From Aeromonas fluvialis (GTDB lineage: Bacteria; Pseudomonadota; Gammaproteobacteria; Enterobacterales; Aeromonadaceae), in contig NZ_CDBO01000075.1 in the NCBI RefSeq assembly GCF_000819885.1, positions 21,272-85,271 of the forward strand: a stretch of 64,000 bases of DNA, written 5' to 3'. Every line of letters starts with the position of its first letter. Within the stretch, counting starts at the first letter, position 1. Below, piece after piece: positions 45,422 to 56,074 of the stretch. The position numbers and the translations under genes were made by a program. The notes beneath the pieces are model-generated. The model was not told where the DNA came from and ran no database searches. It saw nothing but the letters and a program-made list of their open reading frames with translations.

Positions 45422-47272
45422 ATGGTCGAAACTGGTAACCCCTATCGTGATAATGTCTCTCGCCTGATCACCTGGGGGCATTGGTTCTCCTTCTTCAACA
45501 TTCTTCTGGCCATGCTCATTGCCACCCGTTATCTGGGTGCCATCAGCTGGCCATCGACCACGCTTGGCGTGATCTATCTCGTTGTAAGCTGGATTGGCCA
45601 CTTCTCTTTCCTGAGCTTCGTCACCTATTTGTTGACGATTTTTCCGCTCACCTTCCTCTTGCCCAAAGAGAAATCCCTGCGCTTTATTTCGGCCATCATC
45701 GCCACTGTGGCGCTGGTGGTACTGTTGATCGACACCCAGGTATTTCGGCTTTTCAAGTTCCACCTCAATACCCAAGTGTGGCAGTTGCTGCTGGATCAGG
45801 CCCAGACTGAAGAGGGCTCGATCTGGAGCATGATCTTCGTCGCCGTGCCCACCATCTTCCTGCTGCAACTGCTGCTGTCAGCCTACGTCTGGCGCAAGAT
45901 CAACAAACGCAAGCGCCGTCAATATGGCAACCATGTGGGTCTGGCCCTGCTGATCTGCTTTATGCTAACCCACCTGGTCAACAGCTGGGCGGATGCGACC
46001 CTCTATCAACCGATCACCATGCAAAGGGCCAACTTCCCCCTCTCCTACCCCATGACGGCCCGCTCTTTCCTGGCCAAGCATGGCTGGCTCGACCTGGAAC
46101 AGTACGAGAAGCAAGCAGCCTCTCAGCCTGAAGCGCGCAACAGCCGTATGGTGTATCCATTGCGCCCTCTCAATGTCAATGCCCCCGCCAACCATCTCAA
46201 TCTGCTGGTGGTGGTGGTCAACTCCCTGCGCTTTGACATGCTCAACAACATCAACATGCCCAATCTGCAGCGTTTTGCAGATCGGCATCTGACATTGCGC
46301 AACCACCTCAGTGGCGGTAACAATGACCTGATGGGGATGTTCAGCCTCTTCTACGGTTTACCCGGCCACTATTACAAAGAGATCAGCAGCGATAAGCGCC
46401 CACCGGTACTGTTTGATGAGATGCTGCGCCAGGATTATCAATTTGGCCTATTTGGCGCAATGGAAGATGCCCAGAAGTATCGCCAGAGTATCCTCTCCGG
46501 CCTGCGTAAACAGGTGTTTGTCTCCGAGCAGATCGATGATGGCAAGCTGCTGACCGACTGGCAGTGGTGGCTGGAGAAGCGTACCCAGGAGCGCCCCTGG
46601 TTCTCGCTGGTCCACCTCTCCAGCCCCGGCGACTATCAACTTCCCGCGACCATGAAGGGGCCTTTCCAGCCGGAGCTGACCAACTTCAATCCTGTGACGG
46701 CCTATCGACCGGAAAACCTGCAGAAGCTGGAGAATCGCTACAAAAACTCGGTCTTCTATACCGACCAGTTGCTGGAAGAGATGCTGACCAATCTGCAACA
46801 GCAAGGGATGGACAGCAATACGGTGGTGGTGATCACCTCCAATCATGGTCAGGAGTTCAACGATACCCATAGCAACAGTTGGGGGGCTGGCAACAACTAC
46901 TCCCTCTATCAGATTCAGGTGCCTATGGTGATTGCCTGGCCGGGACGTGACAGCCAGCTCGTGGAGCGACCGAGCAGCCATCTCGATCTGGCACCAACCC
47001 TGATGCAGAGCCTGCTGGGGGTACGTAACCCGCCGCGGGACTACAGCGTGGGGCGCTCTCTGTTCGACACCAGCCCGCGCAACTGGCTGCTTGCAGGGGA
47101 TCAGAACGACTTCGCCATCTATGAGGGCGACACCATCACCCACTTCAACAAGCAGGGTGACTTCGAGTTGCTGGAGCGCAACAGCTATCGTCCGATCAAA
47201 CATGGCACCCCCAATATGGGCGCCATGATCCAGGTGATGAACGAGCTGAACCGCTTCTATCGCAATCATTGA
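45422..47272 (+). CDS. yejM: inner-membrane sulfatase-like protein YejM (PbgA/LapC)
   Basis: A 616-residue protein: five hydrophobic N-terminal segments (DUF3413, residues about 20-190) and a periplasmic sulfatase-fold domain (about 245-590) with VVVNSLRFDMLNNINMPN, the region that in sulfatases holds the nucleophile, and ITSNHGQEFND. In E. coli it senses periplasmic LPS and, with LapB, adjusts LpxC proteolysis. The usual Thr/Cys nucleophile motif is not catalytic in this family. A perfect terminator follows. Confidence 0.93.
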   Translation: MVETGNPYRDNVSRLITWGHWFSFFNILLAMLIATRYLGAISWPSTTLGVIYLVVSWIGHFSFLSFVTYLLTIFPLTFLLPKEKSLRFISAIIATVALVVLLIDTQVFRLFKFHLNTQVWQLLLDQAQTEEGSIWSMIFVAVPTIFLLQLLLSAYVWRKINKRKRRQYGNHVGLALLICFMLTHLVNSWADATLYQPITMQRANFPLSYPMTARSFLAKHGWLDLEQYEKQAASQPEARNSRMVYPLRPLNVNAPANHLNLLVVVVNSLRFDMLNNINMPNLQRFADRHLTLRNHLSGGNNDLMGMFSLFYGLPGHYYKEISSDKRPPVLFDEMLRQDYQFGLFGAMEDAQKYRQSILSGLRKQVFVSEQIDDGKLLTDWQWWLEKRTQERPWFSLVHLSSPGDYQLPATMKGPFQPELTNFNPVTAYRPENLQKLENRYKNSVFYTDQLLEEMLTNLQQQGMDSNTVVVITSNHGQEFNDTHSNSWGAGNNYSLYQIQVPMVIAWPGRDSQLVERPSSHLDLAPTLMQSLLGVRNPPRDYSVGRSLFDTSPRNWLLAGDQNDFAIYEGDTITHFNKQGDFELLERNSYRPIKHGTPNMGAMIQVMNELNRFYRNH

Positions 47273-47299
47273 CGTTCACGCTGATGGTTTGATCCCCAG

Positions 47300-47326
47300 C
47301 AAAACGCCCCGCATTCGGGGCGTTTT
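47300..47326 (+). terminator. terminator after yejM
   Basis: AAAACGCCCCG / CGGGGCGTTTT stem with a CATT loop, 28 bases after the stop. Confidence 0.85.
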
Positions 47327-47352
47327 GCTGCGAGCGTCAGCAGTGAAAAAGG

Positions 47353-47622
47353 TTATTGCACCGTCGTCCAAGCTTGCGGCAATTTATAACCTGCAAAGCA
47401 CTTGGCAGCGTAGGCCTTGAATTCAGCCGAGTTGTAGGCTGCCACCACATCCTTGGCAAATGGCTGATCTACATCCGCGCTTTTCACCACCACCCAGTTG
47501 ATGAAGTCGTAGCTGCGCTCGAGAAACAGCCCTTCACTGAACTCCACCAGTTTGACCTCGTAGCCCCAGGCCTCCAACTGTGGCTTGATGGCGTAGGTCA
47601 CCATGTCGGCAAAGTCCCCCAC
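47353..47622 (-). pseudogene. metQ-like methionine-binding lipoprotein, internally deleted
   Basis: From GDFADMVTYAIKPQLEAWG to LVEFSEG the frame is the N-terminal lobe of an NlpA/MetQ protein. It then jumps directly to SYDFINWVVVKSADVDQPF and ends with AYNSAEFKAYAAKCFAGYKLPQ, the C-terminal lobe. About 130-150 residues in between (the ligand-lining part with NLALADG and QHKPYL) are gone, and the signal peptide is missing. No metN or metI gene is adjacent. The frame continues upstream to 47694 in sequence unlike MetQ. Probably inactive. Confidence 0.7.
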
Positions 47623-47702
47623 GTATTGACGGCATGAAGGGGGCACAATGGCCCCTGCGACATGAAGCCAAAGCCACAGGAGTGAGGATGACAAATACGG
47701 AT

Positions 47703-47738
47703 AAAAACAATGCCAGTCAGGCTTAACTGGCTGGCATT
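47703..47738 (-). terminator. terminator downstream of nlpI
   Basis: AATGCCAGCCAG / CTGACTGGCATT 12-bp stem (one G-T pair) with a 6-base loop, then GTTTTTA on the minus strand. Confidence 0.85.
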
Positions 47739-47778
47739 CGGCTCATCATCATGATCACTGGGCAGCTGCCATCACCAT

Positions 47779-48714
47779 TCAGGAGGGCTGTTGACCTTTG
47801 ATCTGGGTGCCTGGCGGCAAGGGTTTGCGCGCCATCAACTCGAGCTCCAGCAGCGCATAGCGGTGCTCGATGAAGTCATAGACGTTGTTGGATAGGGCCA
47901 GCTTGAAGTAACTGATGGCTTCCTTGCGGTTGCCTTTGCCCAGCTCGAACTTGCCCAGATAGAAGTAGGTTTCGCACAGGCGCTCGGCGAGTTCCCGGTT
48001 ATCCTTCACCCCTTTCACCACATTGCCCATCAGCTGGGATGCGTTGATCTCGCCAGTATAGAGGCGCACCAGATCCCAGTTCCAGGCATCGTCATCGTAC
48101 TTGTTGAGACGCTCGCGCATCCGGCTCATGGCGGCCGACGGGTCGAGTTTCTGCTCGGCCAGATAGAGCCAGATCACCCGATAGGGGTCTTCCGGCTGCG
48201 CCTCGTAGAAACGCTTCATATCGGCCGCGGCCAGCTCGGGACGGTTGCCGTAATAGAGGGCGATGCCACGGTTGAGATAGGCATAGTCATAGTCCGGCGC
48301 CAGCTCGAGGGCGGAATCGAACGCATCATAGGCTTCGTCATAATTCTGCTGCTGTACCAGATAGACGCCGATGAAGTTGTAGGCTTCGGCGAAATCGGGC
48401 TTCTCCCGCAGGGCACGGTTGAAATCGAGCCGTGCAAGGGAACGCAGGCCAACCCGATCAAACACCACGGCACGCTCATAGAACAACTCGGCCCGTTGCT
48501 CGGTAGTCAGTTCCATTTCACTGAGCATCTGCCCGAGTCGCGCCAACGCCAGCTCGCTTTGGTAGGAGACCTGCAGGGGGGTCGCCAAAACCAGTGAAGC
48601 AGGCTGCGGCTTGGGAACCTTAGGGGTGTTAACCTGACTGCTACTGCTGCAACCCCACATGGGAAGCAACAACAGGATACCAAGGAGGTATCCAATCCCT
48701 TTCCTGACGTTCAA
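47779..48714 (-). CDS. nlpI: lipoprotein NlpI
   Basis: A 311-residue TPR lipoprotein with lipobox MWGC (Cys22). TPR helices run from about 60 to 280 (FYERAVVFDRVGLRSLARLD, AYNFIGVYLVQQQNYDEAYD, AYLNRGIALYYGNRPELAA). NlpI is an outer-membrane adaptor for peptidoglycan hydrolases and the Prc protease. The start is an unusual TTG at 48714, supported by GGAG six bases upstream; no in-frame ATG fits better. It is monocistronic with its own terminator. Confidence 0.92.
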   Translation of the reverse strand: MNVRKGIGYLLGILLLLPMWGCSSSSQVNTPKVPKPQPASLVLATPLQVSYQSELALARLGQMLSEMELTTEQRAELFYERAVVFDRVGLRSLARLDFNRALREKPDFAEAYNFIGVYLVQQQNYDEAYDAFDSALELAPDYDYAYLNRGIALYYGNRPELAAADMKRFYEAQPEDPYRVIWLYLAEQKLDPSAAMSRMRERLNKYDDDAWNWDLVRLYTGEINASQLMGNVVKGVKDNRELAERLCETYFYLGKFELGKGNRKEAISYFKLALSNNVYDFIEHRYALLELELMARKPLPPGTQIKGQQPS

Positions 48715-48804
48715 TGAACACTCCGACGCTTACGCTTGATCCCGCATATGGTAAAGGTCAACTGCCACTTTGTCATGTAGCTGTGCCCCTCTACCTCAAA
48801 TAAA

Positions 48805-49173
48805 TCAGGATTCGACAGGGTATCCGGCATCACACCAACCGCGAAACCCGCCGTCGACGCTGATCACCTTGCGATAACCCATCTGTTGCAGGTTGTCCGC
48901 CGCCAGAATGGAGCGAAAACCACCGCCACAATAGAGGTAGAGCTCGGTCTCGAGATCCGGGAAGTGGGTCTCGATATCCCGCTCAATCACCCCACGCCCC
49001 AGATATCGGGCACCGGGCAGATGGCCCTTGGCCCACTCACTCTCTTCCCGCACGTCGATCAGGTGAAACGTGCGCCCTTCATCTTGCCAGCGCTTGATCT
49101 GGTGAACATCGGTTTCGGTAACGCGGGAGCGGATCCCGTCAACCAGCGCCAAAAAACGGGGATTGTGATGCAT
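48805..49173 (-). CDS. rhodanese-like domain protein
   Basis: A 122-residue single rhodanese domain. LIDVREESEWAKGHLPGARYL is CH2A-like, and the active loop is YCGGGFRS (Cys82) with a Gly-rich six-residue loop suited to sulfur or small oxyanions. VISVDGGFRGW is the closing motif. Probably a cytoplasmic sulfurtransferase similar to YibN/GlpE. Partner unknown. Confidence 0.88.
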   Translation of the reverse strand: MHHNPRFLALVDGIRSRVTETDVHQIKRWQDEGRTFHLIDVREESEWAKGHLPGARYLGRGVIERDIETHFPDLETELYLYCGGGFRSILAADNLQQMGYRKVISVDGGFRGWCDAGYPVES

Positions 49174-49225
49174 GACAAATTCCTGTTGTTTAAATCATGT
49201 GCGTCAGCAAACAACACGCAGAGAT

Positions 49226-49252
49226 AAGAAAAGAGCGCCATAAGGCGCTCTT
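49226..49252 (-). terminator. terminator downstream of secF
   Basis: AAGAGCGCC / GGCGCTCTT 9-bp stem followed by TTCTTATC on the minus strand, six bases after the stop. Confidence 0.8.
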
Positions 49253-49257
49253 CACTG

Positions 49258-50205
49258 TTACGGCAGGATTTCCTGTTGGTCCGCACCCTCTTTCTCTACC
49301 TGGGTGGGCAACATGTGCTCGCGCTTGACGCCGAGGAACATTGCAAACGCACTCGCCACATAGATGGAGGAGTAGGTACCGAATGCCACACCGATCACCA
49401 TGGCCACAGCAAAGCCGTGGATCAGCGCACCGCCCTTGAGCAACAACGCCAGCACCACCACGAAGGTGAGGCCGGAAGTGATGACGGTACGGCTCAGGGT
49501 CTCGGTCATGGAGAGATCCAGGATGTAGTCGGTATCCCCTTTACGCACCTTGCGGAAGTTCTCCCGCAAGCGGTCGAACACCACTATGGTATCGTTCAGG
49601 GAGTAGCCCACCAGGGTCATCAGCGCTGCCAGCACGGTCAAGTCAAACTCGTACTGGAAATAGGCGAAAAAGCCCAGGGTGATCACCACGTCGTGCACCA
49701 GGGAGAGAATGCCCCCCAGCGCCAGACGCCATTCGAAACGCACTGCCACATAAGCCAGGATACACAGAACGGAGGCCAGCATCGCCAGCGCACCGTCCGT
49801 TGCCAGTTCATCACCCACGGAAGGACCGACGAACTCGACGCGTTTGAGCACGGCGCCCTCGTCGAGCGACCTGGCTGCAGCCAGTACTTCATTACCCTGC
49901 TGTTCAACCTTGACCCCCTCTTTCGGAGTCAGGCGAACCAGCACATCACGGCTGGAGCCGAAGTGCTGCAAAGTGGCCCCTTCGACCTTCTGCTCTTCCA
50001 GTGCGCCATGGACCTTGTCCAGGCTCACTGACTGCTGGAACCCCACCTCGATGGTGGTACCACCGGTAAAGTCCAGGCCCCAGTTCAGACCGCGATCGAA
50101 CAGGAAGAACAGGGCGATCACCATCAGCAGGGAAGAGAAAACCACACCCGGCTTGGCATAGCGCATAAACGGGAGTGGTTTTTCAAAATGTAATATCTGA
50201 AACAT
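49258..50205 (-). CDS. secF: protein translocase subunit SecF
   Basis: A 315-residue SecF: six hydrophobic segments, the signature GLDFTGGTTIEV near the N-terminus and the transmembrane motifs GYSLNDTIVVFDRLREN. It works with SecD to pull exported proteins across the membrane using the proton gradient. The ATG at 50205 (MFQILHFEKP) follows AGAGA, 10 bases after secD. Confidence 0.95.
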   Translation of the reverse strand: MFQILHFEKPLPFMRYAKPGVVFSSLLMVIALFFLFDRGLNWGLDFTGGTTIEVGFQQSVSLDKVHGALEEQKVEGATLQHFGSSRDVLVRLTPKEGVKVEQQGNEVLAAARSLDEGAVLKRVEFVGPSVGDELATDGALAMLASVLCILAYVAVRFEWRLALGGILSLVHDVVITLGFFAYFQYEFDLTVLAALMTLVGYSLNDTIVVFDRLRENFRKVRKGDTDYILDLSMTETLSRTVITSGLTFVVVLALLLKGGALIHGFAVAMVIGVAFGTYSSIYVASAFAMFLGVKREHMLPTQVEKEGADQQEILP

Positions 50206-50215
50206 CTCTCTATCC

Positions 50216-52069
50216 TCAGATGGGCAGCTTGTCGATGCGCCGTCCACCCCAGCCAAGGTTGATAATGGCACGGGAAACTGTGATGGCGGTAAACATGGAG
50301 GCGGTCAAGCCAATCCCCAGCGTCAGGGCAAAGCCCTTGATGGCGCCAGTACCGATACCGAACAGGATCACACAAGTGATCAGCGAGGTGACGTTCGAGT
50401 CGGCGATGGTGGAGAATGCCCGATCAAAGCCCAGATGGATGGCCTGCTGCACCCCGCGACCGTTACGGATCTCTTCACGAATACGCTCGAAGATCAACAC
50501 GTTGGCATCCACCGCCATACCCAGCGTCAAGACGATACCGGCAATACCCGGCAGGGTCATGGTGGCCCCCGGGATCATCGACATGATGCCGACAATCAGC
50601 ACCAGGTTGAAGACCAGCGCCAGGTTGGCGACCCAACCGAACGCGCGGTAGTAAATCCCCATAAACAGCACCGTCACCAGCATGGCCCAGCCAATGGCTT
50701 CCATACCGCTGTCGATGTTCTGCTGGCCCAAGCTCGGGCCAATAGTACGCTCTTCCACGATCTGGATAGGGGCGATCAGGGCGCCGGCACGCAGCAGCAG
50801 CGCCAGGTTGTGCGCTTCGTTGGCATTGTCGATACCGGTGATGCGGAACTGGCTACCAAGGCGCGACTGGATGGTGGCGACGTTGATCACCTCCTCCTGC
50901 TTGCGGAACTTGCGCTTGCCATCCGGGCCCGGTTGACCGACCGGCTTGTACTCGATGAAGACGGTCGCCATCCCTTTACCCACGTTGTCCTTGGTAAAGT
51001 TGGCCATCTTGTTGCCCCCCTGGCCATCGAGCTTGATGTTGACCTGGGGGCGGCTGTACTCATCGAAGCCAGACTGGGCACCCACTATGTGGTCACCGGT
51101 CAGGATAACCCGCTTGTGCAAGACCACAGGGCGACCATTGCGATCGGTGTAAACCTTGGAGCTCGGCGGCACACGGCCTTCGGCAGCGGCCTGGATATCT
51201 GCCGCCTCGTCCACCATGTGGAACTCCAGGGTAGCGGTTGCCCCCAGGATCTCCTTGGCGCGGGCAGTATCCTGGATCCCGGGCAATTGCACCACGATAC
51301 GCTCGGCACCCTGCTGCTGAACCAGCGGCTCGGCGACGCCCAGTTCGTTGACCCGATTACGGATGATGGTGATGTTCTGCTCGAGGGCGTACTTCTTCAC
51401 CTCCTTGATCTTGGCATCACTCAAGCTGGCCAGCAGGATGAACTCATCCCCTTTCTGCTCGGTAGTGAAGGTGAGATCCGGGTTCTGGCGACGCAGATAG
51501 GAAACGGCACGCTCCTGCTCTGCCTCATCGCGAAACAGCACCTGCACCTGATCACCGCTGCGGCGTACACCGGAGTAACGAATTTTCTGGGTGCGCAGTT
51601 CGGCGCGGAAATCCTGCACCATCTGCTCTTGCTGCTTGGCCAGCGCCTCGGCCATGTCCACTTCCATCAGGAAGTGCACACCACCGCGCAGATCAAGACC
51701 CAGTTTCAGTGGCGCCGCACCGATGGCTTCGAGCCAGGCAGGAGTGGACGGAGCCAGGTTGAGAGCGGTGATGAAGTTGTCGCCCAGCTTGTTGGCGACA
51801 ATGTCGCGCGCCTTGAGCTGATCTTCGGTGTTGTTGAAACGAACAAGAATGAAGCCGTGCTCGAACGCAGCATGTTTGACCGGGATCTTGGCCGCTTCAA
51901 GGGTCTCTTTCACCTGATCAAGGGTATCTAGTTTGACTTCGGCACCACGGCTGGCAGAAACCTGCAAAGCCGGGTCTTCGCCGTAAAGATTGGGGGCTGC
52001 ATATAGAAAACCGATGGCGATCACCAGGATCACCATCAGGTATTTCCACAGCGGATAGCGATTCAACAC
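50216..52069 (-). CDS. secD: protein translocase subunit SecD
   Basis: A 617-residue SecD. The N-terminal helix [19 protein letters not shown] is followed by a large periplasmic part (P1), then [17 protein letters not shown] and the TM region [20 protein letters not shown] and [16 protein letters not shown]. It starts with GTG at 52069, as in E. coli, with GGAG before it. Part of yajC-secD-secF. Confidence 0.96.
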   Translation of the reverse strand: MLNRYPLWKYLMVILVIAIGFLYAAPNLYGEDPALQVSASRGAEVKLDTLDQVKETLEAAKIPVKHAAFEHGFILVRFNNTEDQLKARDIVANKLGDNFITALNLAPSTPAWLEAIGAAPLKLGLDLRGGVHFLMEVDMAEALAKQQEQMVQDFRAELRTQKIRYSGVRRSGDQVQVLFRDEAEQERAVSYLRRQNPDLTFTTEQKGDEFILLASLSDAKIKEVKKYALEQNITIIRNRVNELGVAEPLVQQQGAERIVVQLPGIQDTARAKEILGATATLEFHMVDEAADIQAAAEGRVPPSSKVYTDRNGRPVVLHKRVILTGDHIVGAQSGFDEYSRPQVNIKLDGQGGNKMANFTKDNVGKGMATVFIEYKPVGQPGPDGKRKFRKQEEVINVATIQSRLGSQFRITGIDNANEAHNLALLLRAGALIAPIQIVEERTIGPSLGQQNIDSGMEAIGWAMLVTVLFMGIYYRAFGWVANLALVFNLVLIVGIMSMIPGATMTLPGIAGIVLTLGMAVDANVLIFERIREEIRNGRGVQQAIHLGFDRAFSTIADSNVTSLITCVILFGIGTGAIKGFALTLGIGLTASMFTAITVSRAIINLGWGGRRIDKLPI

Positions 52070-52087
52070 GCTGTGCTCCTCGGGAGA

Positions 52088-52423
52088 TTAAAGGGACTGG
52101 ATAGAACCCTTGGGCAGAACGGCGGAGACGAAGTCCTTCTTGATGGTGACTTGAGTCTGGTCGTTCAGGGCGATCACCAGGTAATCGCTGTCGGCAGCCA
52201 CTTTGGCAATTTTGCCAACCAGACCGCCGGAAGTGAGCACTTCGTCACCCTTGGAGAGAGAGCTCATCAGATTGCGATGATCTTTGGCGCGCTTGGCCTG
52301 GGGACGGTAGATCATGAAATAGAAGATGAGACCGAACACGGCCAGCATGATGATCATTTCCATGCCACCACCCTGTGCCGCCGGAGCTGCGCCTTCTGCA
52401 TACGCCTTGGAGATAATGCTCAT
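52088..52423 (-). CDS. yajC: preprotein translocase subunit YajC
   Basis: A 111-residue protein with a short N-terminal periplasmic tail, one membrane helix (MEMIIMLAVFGLIFYFMIYR) and a cytoplasmic domain with GDEVLTSGGLVGKI. It is an accessory of SecDF. It lies 18 bases before secD and 47 after tgt. Confidence 0.95.
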   Translation of the reverse strand: MSIISKAYAEGAAPAAQGGGMEMIIMLAVFGLIFYFMIYRPQAKRAKDHRNLMSSLSKGDEVLTSGGLVGKIAKVAADSDYLVIALNDQTQVTIKKDFVSAVLPKGSIQSL

Positions 52424-52469
52424 TTAACAACCTCTTATTGATGTAGATTTAAAGAAAACTTATATGTTG

Positions 52470-53654
<1,185 letters not shown>

Positions 53655-53680
53655 TCACGGCCCGGTAAATAAGCTGAAGC

Positions 53681-54733
53681 TTATGCTTCAACCTGGCGAC
53701 GGGTGACGAACATGGCGTCCCCGTAGCTGAAGAAACGGTATTGCTCGGCCACGGCTGCCTGATAGGCCGCCATCACGTTGTCATAACCGGCGAAGGCGCT
53801 GACCAGCATGATCAGGGTCGACTCCGGCAGATGGAAGTTGGTGACCATGGCATCGACAATCTGGAACTGGTAGCCAGGGAAGATGAAGATGTCGGTGTCA
53901 CTAAAGAAGGGCGCCAGCGGTTTGCCCTGTGCCAAGGTGACCTTGGCCGCACTCTCCAGCGAACGGACCGAAGTGGTCCCCACCGCAATCACCCGGCCAC
54001 CACGGGCACGGGTCGCGTTGATCGCATCCACCACCTCTTGCGGCACTTCCGCATACTCGGTGTGCATGTGGTGATCTTCAATCTTCTCTACCCGCACCGG
54101 CTGGAAGGTCCCCGCCCCTACATGCAGGGTGACGAAGGCCGTTTCAACCCCTTTGGCCCGAATTTTCTCAAGCAGCGGCTCATCAAAGTGCAGACCGGCG
54201 GTCGGCGCAGCGACGGCGCCAGGCTTTTGATTGTAAACGGTCTGGTAGCGCTCCTTGTCGGCATCCTCGTCGGGACGGTCTATATAGGGGGGCAGCGGCA
54301 TGTGGCCGATGGCCTCCAAAATCTCCAGCACTGGACGCGGGTCGAGGAAGTGGATCTCGAACAGGGCATCGTGGCGGGCGCGCATCTCGGCTTCGACGCC
54401 ACCATCCATGATCATCCGGGTGCCGGGCTTGGGCGCCTTGGAGGCACGGACATGGGCCAGCACGCTGTGCTCGTCCAGAATGCGCTCGACCAGTACCTCC
54501 AGCTTGCCGCCGCTGGCCTTCTGGCCAAACATGCGTGCCGGAATGACACGGGTGTTGTTGAATACCAGCAGGTCACCCGGATTGAGCTGATCCAGCACAT
54601 CCACAAATTGACCGTGGCGCAGGGCGCCAGTCTGACCATCGAGCTGCAACAGGCGGCTGGCGGTACGCTCTGCCATCGGATAGCGGGCAATCAGCTCGTC
54701 TGGCAGATCAAAATGAAAATCGGATACTTGCAT
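53681..54733 (-). CDS. queA: S-adenosylmethionine:tRNA ribosyltransferase-isomerase QueA
   Basis: A 350-residue Que[55 protein letters not shown] and [14 protein letters not shown] are signature segments. It makes epoxyqueuosine from preQ1-tRNA, downstream of Tgt. It precedes tgt by 74 bases with a GGGCCG/CGGCCC hairpin (53648-53663) between. First gene of queA-tgt-yajC-secD-secF. Confidence 0.96.
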   Translation of the reverse strand: MQVSDFHFDLPDELIARYPMAERTASRLLQLDGQTGALRHGQFVDVLDQLNPGDLLVFNNTRVIPARMFGQKASGGKLEVLVERILDEHSVLAHVRASKAPKPGTRMIMDGGVEAEMRARHDALFEIHFLDPRPVLEILEAIGHMPLPPYIDRPDEDADKERYQTVYNQKPGAVAAPTAGLHFDEPLLEKIRAKGVETAFVTLHVGAGTFQPVRVEKIEDHHMHTEYAEVPQEVVDAINATRARGGRVIAVGTTSVRSLESAAKVTLAQGKPLAPFFSDTDIFIFPGYQFQIVDAMVTNFHLPESTLIMLVSAFAGYDNVMAAYQAAVAEQYRFFSYGDAMFVTRRQVEA

Positions 54734-54945
54734 CTTTCACCTCGGGGGGAATCGGCGGCTAGTCTAGTTATCCCCATCTTCCAAGGCAACCCAAAAGACC
54801 AAAAACCCAAGAGAGACAAGGGGTCGCGAGCAATATTGAGACACACCTCCGGTTAATGATTCTTTAATGATCTGTATTGACCCTGATCATGTTTTGCCAG
54901 TTGGGGCTGGGCTAGGGTGAAAGCAGATACACAAGGAGGCCCACC

Positions 54946-55392
54946 ATGATGACCCTATCCGAAATCATGACCGAACATCCCTTTACCCTGGGGCCGGAGA
55001 ACAGCGTCAAACAGGCGATGGACCTGATGCAGCAGGAGCGGATCCGCCATGTCCCCATCGTTGACGAGCAACACCACCTGCTTGGGCTGGTCACCCTCAC
55101 CGATATTCTGGCCACTCGCGAATCCAAACTACTGCTGATTAACCCCGAGCGGGAAGCAGAATTTACCGACAGCGTGCAACTCGACGAGATCATGACACGG
55201 CAAGTGGCGAGCGTAGATCCTCACGCCGGCATCAAGGAGGCGGCACTCTACCTGCAGCGACACAGATATGGCTGCCTGCCGGTACTTAAAGGACGCAAGT
55301 TGATCGGCATTGTCACCGAGTCGGACTTTATTGCCGTGGCCATCAACCTGCTGGAATTGATGGAAGAACAGGAACCACCTACCGACTTTTGA
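54946..55392 (+). CDS. tandem CBS-domain protein
   Basis: A 148-residue protein consisting of two CBS motifs (about 1-75 and 76-145): DLMQQERIRHVPIVDEQHHL and YLQRHRYGCLPVLKGRKLIG. This is like AcuB-type stand-alone CBS proteins, which usually sense adenine nucleotides. No catalytic domain. ATG codons at 54946 and 54949; ACAAGGAGG precedes. A 15-nt palindrome (TGTAATTAAATTACA, 55403-55417) lies just after the stop. No clear terminator until the one at 55667. Confidence 0.85.
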   Translation: MMTLSEIMTEHPFTLGPENSVKQAMDLMQQERIRHVPIVDEQHHLLGLVTLTDILATRESKLLLINPEREAEFTDSVQLDEIMTRQVASVDPHAGIKEAALYLQRHRYGCLPVLKGRKLIGIVTESDFIAVAINLLELMEEQEPPTDF

Positions 55393-55501
55393 CAGTTAAA
55401 TCTGTAATTAAATTACAATAAAAGCGTTTTCAGCCGCCAAAATAAGCTGAAATGGTGAAACACTTTTATTTTGATTGAAAAAATACACCAAATACTTGCC
55501 T

Positions 55502-55517
55502 TGTGATCTGCATCACA
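55502..55517. promoter_or_regulatory. perfect consensus CRP binding site
   Basis: TGTGA-TCTGCA-TCACA matches the CRP consensus at all ten specified bases. It lies in a 682-bp region with no established gene, 110 bases after the CBS-protein gene and 558 bases before ahpC. The nearest structured element downstream is the terminator at 55667. Confidence 0.8.
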
Positions 55518-55544
55518 CTATCATCCCTCTCATGCAATAGTTGC

Positions 55545-55703
55545 CGAGGGGGAGACGAGGGATTGTGCACCCATTATCTTCCTCTCATATGTCTGCAAGT
55601 TTGCACACCCCGTAGTTAGTCTTTGCTGTAAAGCATTTGTTTATATAGCCATTCCTTGTTTGATGACCCGGCCCTGTCGTTGCGATAGCGCCGGGATTTT
55701 TTT
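55545..55703 (+). ncRNA. candidate CRP-controlled small RNA
   Basis: A perfect CRP site (centre 55509.5) is followed by 150-200 bases with no convincing coding frame and then a strong Rho-independent terminator. The end at 55703 is well marked. The start is inferred: CAATAG at 55535 would give a start near 55547, and TATCTT at 55575 a start near 55587. Unpaired C- and U-rich stretches (TCTTCCTCTC near 55578) could be pairing regions. It does not match Spot 42, CyaR, GcvB, RyhB, ArcZ or FnrS as I know them. It could instead be the 3' UTR of the CBS gene. Confidence 0.4.
55667..55703 (+). terminator. orphan Rho-independent terminator
   Basis: Outer stem CCCGGC / GCCGGG enclosing a second stem CTGTCG / CGATAG (one G-T pair), then seven T. 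It lies 275 bases past the nearest upstream stop codon and 370 before ahpC. Confidence 0.85.
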
Positions 55704-55900
55704 ATCTGCGCTTTCCGGCTTCCCCCTTGCCAGCACATCCCCCATCGCTGCGAGCAGCGGCCTCAACCTCCTGCGCTACCTGTTTACTCCACCGTTTACC
55801 TCATCGCGACAGCACACGGCTTGCCATGCCTTGAAAAGGCGATGTACCGCACAGATATTGAACCACGACAAGGAGTTATCTCAGTACGCCAGAGATATTC

Positions 55901-55975
55901 ATGTTAGGTACAGCCATAGTGAACTATCTAATAAGTAGATTTAAGCGATTCAAAAATGCGGCTTTTATCGATTAG
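55901..55975 (+). CDS. 24-residue micro-ORF upstream of ahpC
   Basis: ATG at 55901 opens a frame for 24 residues (MLGTAIVNYLISRFKRF then KNAAFID), a hydrophobic start followed by basic residues, the pattern of small membrane-associated peptides. GAGA lies 7 bases before the ATG. ATAG-N4-CTAT falls inside it and is reminiscent of OxyR half-sites, though with wrong spacing. May be chance. Confidence 0.25.
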   Translation: MLGTAIVNYLISRFKRFKNAAFID

Positions 55976-56074
55976 CTGAAACCCCTATGATGAATCCATC
56001 GAAAGTTAAGCGCCTCGTCTGGCCAACCTTTACTACACCAGACCGGCATATGTACATCACCAAGGAGCTAATAC

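Noticed and set aside
55660..55938. A 92-codon plus-strand frame between the sRNA candidate and ahpC
   Set aside because: It runs across the terminator hairpin and T-run, is Ser/Pro/Arg-rich and has no ribosome site.
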